DNA of 64,000 bases from Quercus robur (GCF_932294415.1 NC_065538.1:10732330-10796329), one strand, 5' to 3'; counted from the stretch's first letter, positions 9,826 to 21,563 are shown. The notes: a model not told the origin generated them from the sequence alone. Numbers and translations are program-made.

Positions 9826-11782
9826 GAGTACCCCTCTTCACCCACACGGCACATGCGTTTGGGGTGATATCCCTAAAGGATTGGGTACTATTGTTTTGAC
9901 TTTCAAACCTTTTGTTGAAGCTTGTCAAGCAGGTAGTGAATGCATCAATCATCTTCATTACATCTCCAATGTTTGACACAGCTTCTCCCCCTTTCGATTG
10001 CTTGGGGTCCCTTTATCCTTTCTTTGTCCACTTGGCCTTTGATAGTTGCCATTCTTTAATGCCCAAAGCTTACGACAATTCGGTCTGGTGTGTCCTTGAA
10101 TTCCATAGTGATGGCAGAAATGTTGAGTTCTCGGACCTCTTTGTGACTTTGGGAGTGATTTCCCTTGAGCCTTAGGTTTGACCACTAATTGGTTAGGTGG
10201 CTTAGAAAAAACCGTTGGTCAGTCACATTCCGCTTCTTCTCTAGCTTCACTTTCTCAACACCTGAAGTTTCTACCACTGGTTCCTTAGCTTTCACAAACT
10301 TCATATCCTTGGACACTTTGACACTCGAACTGCTCTCTCCAGTGTATCCCAATCGGCTTTTGTCGGAGAAAGGTTTTTGATGAGCAAGCACTTCATCAAG
10401 CTTCTTGGAGGAGACCTGCTCTACTTTAGCATTAGCTTGAATCACCTCAAGCTCAAGAAATTTTATCTTTGAGTAGATTTCGATCAGCTATCCATTCAAG
10501 GTCTCGACTTCACACTTAGTCTCCTTGTATCGGACTAAAAGACTCTTGTAGTCTTGCTCTGCTCTCTTCATTTTCTTAATGGCTGCTTTAGCCACTTTTG
10601 CATATTCACCAGTCTTCTTAAGGAGGGAATTGTAGGTCTTTTGCAGTCCCACTATTCTTTCATCTTCCTCATCATCGGATTCGTCTACTATCCCCATTGA
10701 CTCCAATTCAATGTGTTCACCAAGCTCTTCCACTAGCACACTCAAATCATCCGAAGATTCCACGGAAGCAATGATCATGAATGCAGAGAAGTTTCCCTCT
10801 CCATCACAGCTTTCATCTGAATCTGAATTAGAAGAGTTTGAATCACTAAGAGTAGTGGCATACACCTTGCCTTTCCCTCTCAAATAATTGGGATACTCTT
10901 TCTTGAGATGTCTATGCCCGTTGCATTCAAAGCACGTGATTCCTTGAGAGGATTGAAACTCCTTCCCATCTTTCCTCTTGAAATCCTTTTTCTTCTTTCC
11001 GAAATTTGGGAATTTTCCCTTCTCAACAAACTTTCCATTCTTCTTGAACTTCAAGAACTTTCGAAAATTCTTCACAAGATATGCCACATCTTTCTCGACC
11101 TCATCCTCATCCGATGAGTTGTGAGCTTCCACCCTCTCATTAATCGTCTTGAGAGCAAGGAATTTGCTCTTCCTTTGTGATGGCAATGACAGCTCATAAG
11201 TTTGAAGTGAGCCAATTAGTTCTTGAACTTTGATATCATCAAGGTCCTTGCTCTCTTCAATTGCTGTAACCTTGCACGAAAGCTCTCTGGCAATGATCGA
11301 AGGATTTTCCTCACTATCTTTGAGTCCTCCGTCTTTTCACCCAAGTTGAACTTGCCAATAACCACCTCATTCACCTTGCCATAGAATGAGTCAAATGACT
11401 CATCTTCACTCATTTTTAGCTCTTCAAATCGAGTGGTTAGCATCTGCAACTTAGTATCCTTCACCTTCTTGGTGCCTTCATACGTGGTCTCCAATATTTT
11501 CCACGCCTCCTTGACAATTGTAATGTGAGATATCCTGTGAAACTCATCTAGAGACACACCACAAAAGATTGCATTTAAAGCTTTACTGTTAGCATTAGCT
11601 ACCACAAGAGCTGCCTTATCCCATGTGGATTTAGCAGCCTCCGGCCTAGTCCATCCAACATCTACCGCATCCCAAACAGTCTCATCGATTGAATATAGGA
11701 ATGCCCTCATGTAGACTTTCCAAAATGCATAGTTGCTTCCATCAAAATATGGTGGAGCATTGAGAGATTGAGAACGATCCAT
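9826..11782 (-). pseudogene. Copia gag polyprotein (UBN2/DUF4219 type), several frameshifts
   Basis: The chosen start is the Met at 11782 (MDRSQSLNAPPYFDGSNYAF), because the peptide upstream of it is primer-site and LTR sequence. The N-terminal part is a typical Copia capsid: YAFWKVYMRAFLYS, W...VDVGW, KEAWKILETTYEG, KILRSLPES. A 1-base loss near 11270 shifts the frame, and the reading resumes from about 11250 to an in-frame TAG at 10488-10490. A second shift follows near 10205 and another near 9960. The tail ends around 9826 with a DAFTTCL...DITPN...WVKRGTHA type segment usual for these gags. Two zinc knuckles are present but each has lost one cysteine to tyrosine. Nothing resembling protease or integrase follows. 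Confidence 0.75.
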
Positions 11783-11835
11783 CTCAATGGGGTCAAGGAT
11801 CGTACTTAGGTAATTAAACCACAGCAGGTGCACCC

Positions 11836-11849
11836 ACTTTGATACCAAT
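11836..11849 (-). other. Primer binding site of the Copia element
   Basis: On the minus strand, two bases after the 5' LTR, the sequence reads TGGTATCAAAG. This is close to the TGGTATCAGAGC site complementary to initiator methionine tRNA used by most plant Copia elements. The intact version of this site is present in the other LTR element at 33134. Confidence 0.75.
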
Positions 11850-12923
11850 TGAATGTTCAAATAGTGTGTAAAACACCTATGAACGTTTAGACCCCTAATT
11901 CACAAATTACCAACACAAGCTTATAATCAAACAATGTATGTGCAGAATATGAAAATAAGCTAAAACAGAATTGGTAAAACAATCTAAACCGAAATTAATC
12001 ACAACCACAGCAGTAATTGAAAGGCAAAGATTAAGGGAAGAGAGATGCAAATACAAAGACAACACAGCGATATGTTATCAAAGAGGAAAACTGAAGTCCT
12101 CGACAAAAAACCTCTCTGCCACCCTCCAAGCGGTCAATAATCCACTAGAGAATAAAGCTGGGATACATGAATAGCAGAGGACCCTCCAAGCCTAATCTAC
12201 CTAGTGCACCTAAGCCCTCCAAGCTTCTTGCTTCAACAGGGTTACGCCAAACCTTGTCTTCTCTAGCTTACCGGATCCCACAATCGCCCATTGCATTAAC
12301 CAAAATGAATTGGTCCCTTCTGAACTGCTTCCCAAGCACCAAAAAACTTTCTCACAGATATAGGTATGGTGAGATAAGGATTTGGCTAATGTACCTCTCA
12401 AGGATATGTCAATGGAAAGGGTGAGAGTAGAGGAATTTGGAGAATCAAATGATGAAGATTGTGGATGAGTCAATCTTATTTTTCTCTAAGGTTTTTCTCT
12501 CAAAATTCTCTCTAGAAGCTCTCAACATTTCGTGGGTATAAAGGTATTTACAGTAGGGTGTATGAGGAATACGAAGAGTCAGTTACAACCAAACAGGGCA
12601 TTCTAGCTACTTGAGTTCGCAAGTTTGAATTACTAGCTAACTGCCTGGCCAGACTGGAAGTTTTGTCCTGTAGTGCAACAACTGGCGTAACCATTTAGCT
12701 CCCCCTACATGCTTCACATGTGTGCCATTCTGGTGACTCGCCAATCGCGAGATCCAATCGCGAGGCTCTTCTTGAGTGCATACTCTTGAACTTTTCTTCA
12801 CACTCTCTCACACACTACCCTTACCTGATTCCCACCTAAATACAGGGTTTCTAAATGCTGAATTACAAGCAAATTTGATAAGGAATAAAGCCAACAAAAT
12901 GATTGAATAAATTCAACTTTACA
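11850..12923 (-). repeat. Copia 5' LTR (right copy)
   Basis: It is about 1074 bp and matches 5260-6359 along its whole length, with many substitutions and a short deletion around 12610-12750. It carries the promoter end for the minus-strand element. Confidence 0.85.
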
Positions 12924-13073
12924 TTATCAAATAAAAAAGTATGTGTATATAATAAAAAATAAAAAATAAAAAAGCATGTGTATATGTGTGTGTGGGGAAG
13001 GGGGGTTGTCTTCATAAATATATTAGTACTGCAACTTGGCCCCCCCAAACAAAAATTCATAGCTCTGCCCCTG

Positions 13074-13413
13074 ATTGCATTTGTAGTAAGCCATTCTTAT
13101 CTCTTTTAGTTGGTTACTGCCAGTACAGTGGAAATGATATAAGGTCTATTTTATGATTCTAGTGTCCTACATGAATTAAGTTAAACTCAAATCCAATTAG
13201 ATTCTAAATTAGATTTCAATTGAAGTCTTAAAAAATTAACCTTCATGTCTATTGCATTTGTAGTAAACCATTCTTATCTCTTTTAGTTGGTTACTGCCAA
13301 TATAGTGGAAATGATATAAGGTCTATCTTATGATTCTAGTGTCCTACATGAATTAACTTAAACTCAAATCCAATTAGATTCTAAATTAGATTTCAATTGA
13401 AGTCTAATTTTCT
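13074..13413. repeat. 177-bp tandem duplication related to the F-box unit 3' flank
   Basis: The segment attgcatttgtagtaagcc... at 13074-13250 is repeated at 13251-13413 with few differences. The same kind of sequence (cgagactaaccc...ttgtagtaagccattct...tacagtggaaa) lies downstream of each F-box gene (near 25190-25300, 31280-31400, 39028-39140). The part upstream of the hAT (4140-4199) completes the match. Confidence 0.75.
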
Positions 13414-13631
13414 GCTATGTGTCCATTTAAATTTAAATTTTTATGGCAAGTAAATTATTAGATGCAAAAACCGAAGATTCTAAAACCAATTAAATTATAA
13501 ATTTTATATATATATATATAATTAGAAACCATTACGTGTTTTATATATATATAATTAGAAATCATTACGTGTTTTAGAAATATATGGTTTAAAAAAAAGT
13601 GTAAGCTAATACCATATATAATTTGAACATC

Positions 13632-13667
<36 letters not shown>

Positions 13668-15236
13668 GAACCATATAATTGTGATTCTTTTTAATTATAC
13701 TTGTGCATATGCATGGGGCTATACACTAATGATAGTTAATATAAAATAAAACCCTAAACTCACACACGTAGCTTCTCCACTTCATGGGCCATAGAAACCA
13801 AAGCTTTCTTTATTGTCTCTTTGTTCCATTTGCTCAATGTTTGGGTGAGAATTTACTAGGAATCTGAAAGTGAAAAAGGAGACTACAATTTTTTTTTTTT
13901 TTTTTCAATGGAAAAAAGTGCTACTCTAAGAGAGAGAGGTAAAGAAAAAGAATAAAACTGATTACAATGCTATATTTGGGTGAAAAAAAAAAATGTAGTC
14001 ACTGACTAGTAAATTTTAGGAAAAATAAAAGGTAAAAAAGCAACTGGAGATCGTCAAATGAATTACAAAACCGGAGAGTTAGGTTGTATTAATGCAAGTA
14101 GAAGCTACTCTATCATGGACCACATCAGAGTTTGCAATGATTCGGTTAGCCATCAAAGAATCTCCAATTGTGAAAAATTAGCAATTTAATTAGCATGAAC
14201 AAGTGAGGCCAAAAAATCAGTAAGTAATAAAATTTGAAGCAAATAATCATAGAGACTCAAACACTAGCTACATATAGACAAATTTGTTTGTTTTTGGTTA
14301 GCTAGAAAATTTAAGTAAGAAAAAAGGTTTTTTGTCGCTTTTCTCTTTCTTTATCAATTTCTTGGGATGGATATTTTATAGAAGAGTTTAGTTATTTTTT
14401 TTAAGAGTCCATTAGAATGTTGTGGTTAAGGTTGTATTAGTCATTTGAACGTGAGTTATCGAGAGGCCTGCATGGAGGAAACTATTTGAAACTGTTTGGT
14501 TTGAATTTGAATTCGTGAAGTAGGAGAGAAGTTTATCTATAACCAAAGATTTTAAAGTTTATCATTTTTTTTAAATTAGATTATTTTTGTTTGAGATTTT
14601 TTTTTTTTTTTTTAAATTCGTATGACTAAGGGTTTTGAATTTTATCACTTTATTTTAATTTATTCTTTGAGATTAAAAAAAAACAACAATAACAACAACG
14701 TGCTTCATGTTAATAGAATAGTTTTTCTTCTTTATTTTTTCCGTGGTTTAAAAAAAATTGAAGTTTATAACGTTGTTTTTAAATTCACTTTTTTTTTTTA
14801 GATTTAAAAAAGAATAAAATATATATATATATATATAAAAATAAAAAATCGTGCTTGATGTTGATAGAATAGTTTTTCTTTCTTTTTTCCCCCTTTTTTT
14901 TTCTTTTCTTTAAAGAAACCGAACATAATTGAGATTTTTTTTTTTTTTTAATAAGTAATTGAGAGTATTTGAAATCAAATAGAAAAAAAAATTAACTTTT
15001 TAATATAAAACAAATTGTTATTTCAGAATTTGTGTAAAAATACTTGAAAATACAATATTATTAGCTTTTTTATAACTCTAGAACAAAATAAATGAAAGAA
15101 ACGTTTTTATTTATTTATTGCAAATAGAAACCCCCCATCAAATTTTGGACACGTTGAATGAAAGAATCTCATGCAAAATTAAAGTTCAAAAACCGTTTTT
15201 TAAATCCAAGATCATCTCATCACCTCCTCTCACCCA
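13414..15236. other. AT-rich intergenic stretch with microsatellites
   Basis: I see no gene here. It contains a doubled 40-bp segment (attagaaaccattacgtgttt, about 13500-13580), an (AT)n tract at about 13637-13663 and several poly(T) runs. It is the upstream region of the prolamin-like gene. Confidence 0.6.
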
Positions 15237-15246
15237 TATAAAAATA
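15237..15246 (+). promoter_or_regulatory. TATA box of the prolamin-like gene
   Basis: The sequence TATAAAAATA lies 94 bp upstream of the last base before the ATG at 15340, a usual TATA-to-ATG spacing for a short plant leader. It is followed by a C/A-rich leader (caaccaagaaattaagg). Confidence 0.55.
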
Positions 15247-15339
15247 CCCATCACTCACTCTTGAAAACCATCCCAAAATCTCAATCTAATCAACCAAGAA
15301 ATTAAGGAATCTCTAGCTAGCTAGTACTAGTTTTTCACC

Positions 15340-15693
15340 ATGGCAAAGTTCAACATCTTCATCATGGTAGCTTTGATCTTAGCAAGCCGAGTCATGGCCT
15401 CACTTGCTCAAAAAAAGATAAGCCCATCAAAGCACGTACCAGGGTACCCCGTGCACTTGTTGCATTGAGCTAGGAGAGTAGAAGATGAGTGTGCGAAAGA
15501 AATATTTCTTGGAATGTTTGAGAAATTACCTATATCTAAAAAATGCTGCCTGCAGCTTATTAAGAAAATGGGAAAAAGTTGTCACAATGATTTGGATAAG
15601 GCAATTGTTCACTTACCAAATTACTCATCAAGGGCATCCAAGGCGATTCCCAAGGGTAATCAAATATGGCATAAGTGTGCTTTGGTTGCTTAG
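15340..15693 (+). pseudogene. Prolamin-like (ECA1 gametogenesis-type) secreted peptide, one in-frame stop
   Basis: The ATG at 15340 opens a signal peptide (MAKFNIFIMVALILASRVMA) in a good context (caccatggc). The frame is 117 codons to TAG at 15691-15693, interrupted only by TGA at 15466-15468 (codon 43). After that stop the frame continues unshifted with the Cys pattern of the prolamin-like domain: DEC at codon 51, KKCC at 69-70, KSC at 81 and HKC at 113. Family members are small secreted proteins of about 120-150 aa, many expressed in the embryo sac or egg cell, where EC1-type members act in gamete activation. As it stands only a 42-aa peptide would be made. It could be a recent pseudogene, a case of stop readthrough, or an allele. 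The absence of any other lesion is notable. Confidence 0.65.
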
Positions 15694-16555
15694 CATATTT
15701 GACATGCTCCTTCTCCATCCAGTTAAGTAGTAAATTGAATTCTATTTAGCAATTTTGTACCACATGAATGCTAACATTGAATAAATCTTCATCTTTTATC
15801 TTTAGAAAGTACTTAATTCCGCACCAATGATCTATACCCCCATGTTGCTATTGAATTAAGAAAGTATACTCAATCAATATATAGAAATAATTTGTCTCGC
15901 AAATCTAAAATTGAGTTTCTTATTCTATGGGATAAGGCTTCCATTCAATATGCTTGTGCATTGGATAGGGTACAAGGTCGACACATGACTATTTTTAAAC
16001 ACGTCTTACACGTGTCATTTCCAATACACAAGAACGTTGGAGGTAAGGCAAATCTCTTTTTCTTTTTCTTTTTTCTTTTTTTCTGAAGATTATCACTCAC
16101 TAACTAGTTGTGTTATTTAAAGTGATGGAGTGAGCTAGGCTGCGGGTTCCATTCCATCTCATTCTACTCTCTATTACCCTTTATTTAAAAATCACTTTCA
16201 CCTATTATTGTATTTGCATCTCTCTCTCTCCCTCTCTTGATCATACCTACCTAGACTTGATTTTTTTTTTTTTAATGTGCAATAGAAATACCTAGATATG
16301 ATTTAATATTTATAGTTATCTCAAAAAAATCATATGAAAAATGTTTCCATATTTTTGTTACTTTAAAAATAAAAAATAAAATTAATATTTATAGTTATCT
16401 CAAAAAAATCATATGAAAAATGTTTCCATATTTTTGTTACTTTAAAAATTAAAAAAAAAAAACTAGAAGTATTATACTCGTACTATATACGTATTGTTCT
16501 TTTTCCGTTTCCGTATATTTCTACCAAATTTTTGAAACATACTTTTTATGAAAGA
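15694..16555. other. Intergenic stretch with a 79-bp tandem duplication
   Basis: Sequence 16303-16381 is repeated at 16382-16450 (ttaatatttatagttatctc...ttgttactttaaaaat). An open frame at 15817-16042 has fair composition but no recognised homology. I see no other feature. Confidence 0.5.
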
Positions 16556-17691
16556 TGCTAAGTTAAGGGGTCATTCTACGGTACCCATGCTTTTTTCAGG
16601 GGGTACGGTATCCATGTAAATTTTGACCGTAGATCTTCCTTGTTTTAATCTTGGCCATTTATTTATTTTTAATGGAATACTTGTCACCGGTCAAGTAGGT
16701 AATGTATAAAAGAAAAGGAAAAAAAAAAAAAACACAAAGAAAAAAAAAATCTTTGCTCTTGCATTCTCTCTCAAATTGCTTCCCTCTCTTGCATTCGATG
16801 AAAGATTCTCAAAAAAAACAGACTTACCCCATTCTCTCTTGCATTCTCTCCCTCAAAATTCTTCTCTCTTAAACTTGTTTGATCAAAATCGGTTTGTTAT
16901 TGTTGAAGGTAAGGATGAAAATGACAAAACCCTAATTTCATGCAAGTTGTGAAATCTCTGAATTAATTATTAGCATGTTTGTTTTCTTTCCCCAAATTGT
17001 TTGTTAGTTTTTTGGATTCAACTAATTTTTAGATCAACTGATTAAAGTTTATTGCACCTCTAATCATTGATCCCTCTCTCTATTTGATATGGCCGGAGTC
17101 TAATTTTGTATTATGGGTATTGTGTTCAGGGTGGGTAGGGAGGAGGACGTTCTAGCAATAAAAGATGGTGCTATCTATATTTGGTTAATTAAATTAACTC
17201 TATAAACTTCTACTCTCTTTTTTCATTTTACTTTATTTGGTTAATTAAAATTATCATCTCGACAATAGCAAAGATGCCATATCCATCTATGCCAAGAATT
17301 TATATGTTCTTCAGTTTTCTAAAGTTCATGAATTATATTGACTAGGACATATAAGAAAAGTATTATGAATTTATGATTCATATTGCTTGTTGGGAGAAAT
17401 CGCCTTCCTACACATGTTTGGATTTATATGTTCTCTTTACAATTTAAATTATAAGACCTAATTTTCTTTTGTAATATTCTAGATTTGTGTTCCTATTACT
17501 GCAATAATGTTCTATACTACTCTTTGTTAACTAGAGCAATCCAAACTCTTTGACAACCATATATCTCAACCCCTAGACTTAAAGACTGTTTAAAAAAAAA
17601 AATGATAGGTAAGACTCTCTAAATTTGTGCTGGATTTCCCCTGTTCTTGAGTAGGGGTTTATTTTGCTTTAGGTTGGTCTTTGTGATTTAG

Positions 17692-17997
17692 AGGTCTGAT
17701 GGTTTGGTTGTTTCAAGTGTGAGGTCTGATGGCCTAGACTTTGTAAAGTTTCAAATTGATACCCTTTCGGTTAATCAGGAGAAGAAAGGCCTAAAGCTTT
17801 CAGATCGCTTTTTGCAAGTGTTGTATCTTTAGGATGCAAATGTGATAAGGCCTTTGGTAGATAGTTACAACAAGCTAATTCTAGTTATTATGGAGATTCC
17901 TTCCAAAGACCATCCTTATGATCCTGCACATGATTTTGTTCTTTTAGGAGTAAAGTACCTATTCTCTGCAAAATCAATGGCATCTTGGAGGCACTAG
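17692..17997 (+). pseudogene. Coding-like fragment inside the MULE, unrecognised
   Basis: One frame stays open from 17692 to TAG at 17995 except for a TAG at 17830-17832. It encodes normal-looking peptide (GLDFVKFQIDTLSVNQEKKG..., then VIRPLVDSYNKLILVIMEIP, DPAHDFVLLGVKYLFSAKS). Position inside a MULE, downstream of a leader-like sequence with a splice-donor-like site, suggests a captured exon. I do not recognise the family. Confidence 0.35.
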
Positions 17998-18257
17998 TCA
18001 CAAATATTTGCTTGATGCTTCACTGTCACGTCATGTTTTATCCCTCTTCCTAAATTGTACATTAAGATGTTGTCTTGAGTTACACCATGCCAGTTATAAA
18101 ATTCCAATTTGCATTTCTAATAATTTGGATGCATGTTGTGATACTTATTCTAATAAATGATAATTTTAAAAAATTAGAAAGGCAAAGTTCTAAATCCAAA
18201 AAAATGTGAGTTCTAATGTTACAAGTATTGAATTTAATCAATGTTCAGGCTATGCAA

Positions 18258-18430
18258 GCTTCTCACTGTCACTCAATAACAGATATTTACCTGAAATCTT
18301 GCATGTTTATGCATGTCAAATAGAGAGAAACAGTTGGGCACATTGATGTAGATGCAAGTTTTCCCTTACTAGCTTCTCATTATCACTCACTGATAGATAT
18401 TTCCCTGAAACCTTGCATGTTCATGCATGT
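18258..18430. repeat. Imperfect ~107-bp direct duplication
   Basis: The segment ctcactgtcactcaataaca at 18258 is repeated as ctcattatcactcactgata at about 18365. Both are followed by gatatt..cctgaaa..ttgcatgtt.atgcatgtcaa. Confidence 0.6.
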
Positions 18431-19423
18431 CAATTTTTTTTGCTTGGGCTCGACTTGTTTATTAAACGAGCCTAAAATTAAGGCTCAAGTTGAATGCCAG
18501 AAAACACCAACTTATCTATGTTTTGGCAATGAACTTTGAGAAAGTAACTTGTGCTTAATTATTGAAGAAATTTTAATCATGGATTCCATGCTGTTTCTTT
18601 ACATATAAAAAAAATAAATAAATAATGCTTCTCATATAATAATTTTATTTTTGAATGATAAAAAAATCAGTCTCCCTTTCAAGAGAGAGAGAAAAAAAAA
18701 ATCACTAAATCGCTAAAGATAAACATTCAATCTCCCATTCATTAAATATAAAAACAATTCACTAAATCATAAACAATCTCTCAGTCATCATTTTATACAA
18801 ATCATTGTCATTTTGGTAACCGAAAATAATCATGTAGTGGAATTTTTTTAGCATTTTCTATAATTTTGGAACGTTCATTTTCTTTTGAAAGCACTAGATT
18901 TGATGCAAACTTGTATCGCAAACTTTTTAACTAGTTGTGCTTGGCAAAAAGAAATTATTAAGTACAAAACTTAACAAAATCATAAATCAAAATTATTATT
19001 AAGCACAAAGAGAAAGAAACAATACCACTATTATCACGTTTTTTTTCACATGTCTTGCCCAGTTGTGCTTGGCAAAAAGTCCAATATATGTATACATCTT
19101 TCTGAACTAAAGTCAATGACACATAAGTACTAGTGACTATTATTGTCATTCATAGGGATATAACTCTACAAGTACAAATAAACAATGTATTAGTATGTGT
19201 TAATGTAAAATACACAAGTGTGTTGAGTAAAATTACACGTTCACAAAACATCAATTATAACATATACTTATCATCGTCCCTATATGTATTTTCAAACCAT
19301 TCCAGTGTGGGATTGCCATCTTCATCAATCATTTTTTGCTACAAGCATATATATAAAGAAATAAGTAAGTATAAAAGGGACTTCAGTGGTGGGCACAAAT
19401 GTAAAAATATTGTGTGATATTAG

Positions 19424-21563
19424 TACTACCCAATGTGACAATGGAACTGTCAAATGTGAGAAAAAAAATTATGGTAACCACTAAAGGTGACAAAAGATCT
19501 GTCAAATGCATGGTTGTCAAAATCACGATCTAGATTGTAGGATCGCACGATTTTACGATCCCATCTCACCAAAATGTTTAAAATTGTATTAGGATCGTAA
19601 AAATGGTAGGATCATATGGGATCCTACTGATTCTACCAGTCCTACCAAAACATCAATTTTTTTTTTATGGGATAAATTTTTGGTTTTGATGAAGTTTTAA
19701 GGGTCTTTATTTTTCTATGTTGTGATGGTATGACTTTTATTTATTTTTATATAATTATGTGAACCTAAGCAAATGTTTTGTAGTTTCTAGTTCACTTGTA
19801 ATCAAAATAAATGAATGCTTTATCATTTCCAAATGAAGAATTTATATGGCTTTGCTATCTTTTAAGCTATAATATTGTTAAATTTGTGTGATCAATACAC
19901 TAATTTGTGTTTTAATATTACTAAATTGTTTTTCTTATATATAATTTTATTAGTATGCTTGTATTTGTATATTGATTGATTGATTTTTTTTAGCATGTTC
20001 TATAATTGTTGCTGAGTGGTATAACTTAAATAGTTGAGTGTGAAGTTTTATTTTGATCTCTTTTGCAGTTTTAGTATACAAATATACAATGTCTACATAG
20101 ATAATGAAATGGATGATGATGATTAGGACAGTGGTTATAAGAACTCCAGAATGGGAATAATCAAATATTCACTTCACCTTAATATTCATCTTGCTTTTGG
20201 ATTTCATATTTTACTTAGCTAGTTTCCATTTGATAACTTATTTTAGATTTTAAACTTGGAACTTGGAAAATATTTCCGTATGTGTTGATAAATATTTTGG
20301 TATTTGGTTGCTAATTAAACATTTATTTAAATTTTTAGATACATTAGGTCAAAATTTAAATATATTTGTTTCGTTAGTATAGACATAGCTATGTATGACA
20401 TGTAAATTGTATCTTATGATGCAAATCTTTGTTTTTTTTTATGGATAAATTCACAATTTACGTGATTATTCAACATACAAAGTCATTATCAATGTGTTTT
20501 TTGCTTTAAATCTAAAAATATGTAGGATCTTACGATTCAGCCTACCTCTCACGATCTTACGTAAGATCCCGATTTTGACAACCTTGGTCAAATGTGATGT
20601 TGGTATTGCTAAATATGACAATGGAATCATCAAATGTGAGGAAAAAAAAAATAAGAGAACCATCAAATGTGACAAAGAACAATCACATATGATGTTGGAA
20701 CTGCGCAATGTGATGATGGAACAGTCAAATGTGAGAAAAAATTAAAAAACCACTAAATGTGACAAAAGTACAGTCATATGTGATATTAGTATTGCACAAT
20801 GTGAGGATGGAATAGTCAAATGTGAGAAAAAAAAAATAAGGGAACCACCAAATGTGACAAAAGTACTATTAAATGTGATGTTGGAACTGCACAATATGAG
20901 GATGAAATAGTCAAATATGAGAAAAAATAAGGGAACTACCAAATGTGACAAAAGAACTGTCACATGTGATGTTGAAACTATATAATGTGAGGATGAAACT
21001 GTCAAATGTGAGAAAAAAAAATAAGAGAACCAACAAATGTGACAAAGGTATTGTCAAATGTGATGTTGAAACTATACAATGTGAGGATAAAACCGTCAAA
21101 TATGAGAAAAAATAAGGGAACCACCAAATGTGACAAAAGTACTATTAAATGTGATGTTGGAACTGCATAATGTGAGGATGGAATCGTCAAATGTGAGAAA
21201 AAATAAGGGAACTACCAAATGTGACAAAAGAACTGTTATATGTGATATTGGAAATATATAATGTGAGGATGGAACTGTCAAATGTGAGAAAAAAATAAGG
21301 GAACCACCAAATGTGACAAAAGTACTATCAAATATGATGTTAGAACTGCACAATGTGAGGATGAAACCGTCAAATATAAGAAAAATTATGGGAACCACCA
21401 AATGTGACAAAAGTACTGTCAAATGTGATGTTAGAACTGCACAATGTGAGGATGAAACCGTCAAATATGAGAAAAATTATGGGAACCACCAAATGTGACA
21501 AAAGAACTGTCACATGTGATATTGGAACTACATAATGTGAGGATGAAACCGTCAAATGTGAGG
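19424..21563. repeat. Higher-order minisatellite (~92-bp unit) split by a hAT insertion
   Basis: About eleven units of 88-94 bp run from 20587 to 21563, and one more lies at 19424-19508 on the other side of the inserted hAT. Each unit is built of four diverged monomers of about 20-24 bp that share an aaatgtga core: aaatgtgacaaaagtactgt, aaatgtgatgttggaactgc, acaatgtgaggatggaatcg, aaatgtgagaaaaaataagg. Long open frames on both strands are by-products of the periodicity. Confidence 0.85.
19509..20586. mobile_element. Non-autonomous hAT element inside the minisatellite
   Basis: The ends read CATGGTTGTCAAAATC (19509-19524) and, reverse-complemented, CAAGGTTGTCAAAATC (20571-20586). They are flanked by the 8-bp duplication GTCAAATG (19501-19508, 20587-20594). 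The end sequence, the 8-bp TSD and the length of 1078 bp fit a hAT deletion derivative. Additional subterminal inverted matches (acgatc/gatcgt, taggatc/gatccta) lie just inside. A short acidic reading (gaaatggatgatgatgat) near 20106 may be the tail of a lost transposase. Confidence 0.75.

Larger units (their letters stand above)
5260..12923 (-). mobile_element. Copia-type LTR retrotransposon with gag but no pol
   Basis: Two related LTRs (5260-6359 and 11850-12923) bracket a 5.5-kb interior, and the flanks ttatt (5255-5259) and ttatc (12924-12928) are a near-perfect 5-bp TSD. The element points to the minus strand, so the right LTR is the 5' LTR, followed by an initiator-Met-tRNA-like primer site and a gag region. 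No integrase, reverse transcriptase or RNase H reading was found between 6360 and 9825. The interior instead holds a fragment of the 'putative plant transposon protein' type and spacer rich in cgcgactgg/aagtcgcc motifs. It is a non-autonomous derivative. The LTRs differ at many positions including indels, so it is old. Confidence 0.8.
4200..13073. mobile_element. Non-autonomous hAT (Tip100-like) transposon carrying a nested Copia element
   Basis: The left end reads TAGGGGCGGAGCTACG (4200-4215). The right end, reverse-complemented, reads CAGGGGCAGAGCTATG (13058-13073), so 13 of 16 positions match. CAGGGGCGGAG termini are the hallmark of Tip100-type hAT elements, and the insertion is flanked by the 8-bp duplication ATTGCATT (4192-4199 and 13074-13081), the size expected for hAT. 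The Copia element at 5260-12923 accounts for most of the length. Without it the hAT is only about 1.2 kb, has no transposase ORF and so depended on a relative. G/C-rich subterminal runs (ggggggccatggcccccc; ggcccccccaaac) are typical of this group. The tandem copy at 13251 keeps an empty site. Confidence 0.8.

Noticed and set aside
15817..16042. Open frame with exon-like composition ending at GGAG|GTAAGG
   Set aside because: It has no recognised homology, no start and no acceptor in the right frame, so the evidence is too thin to call.
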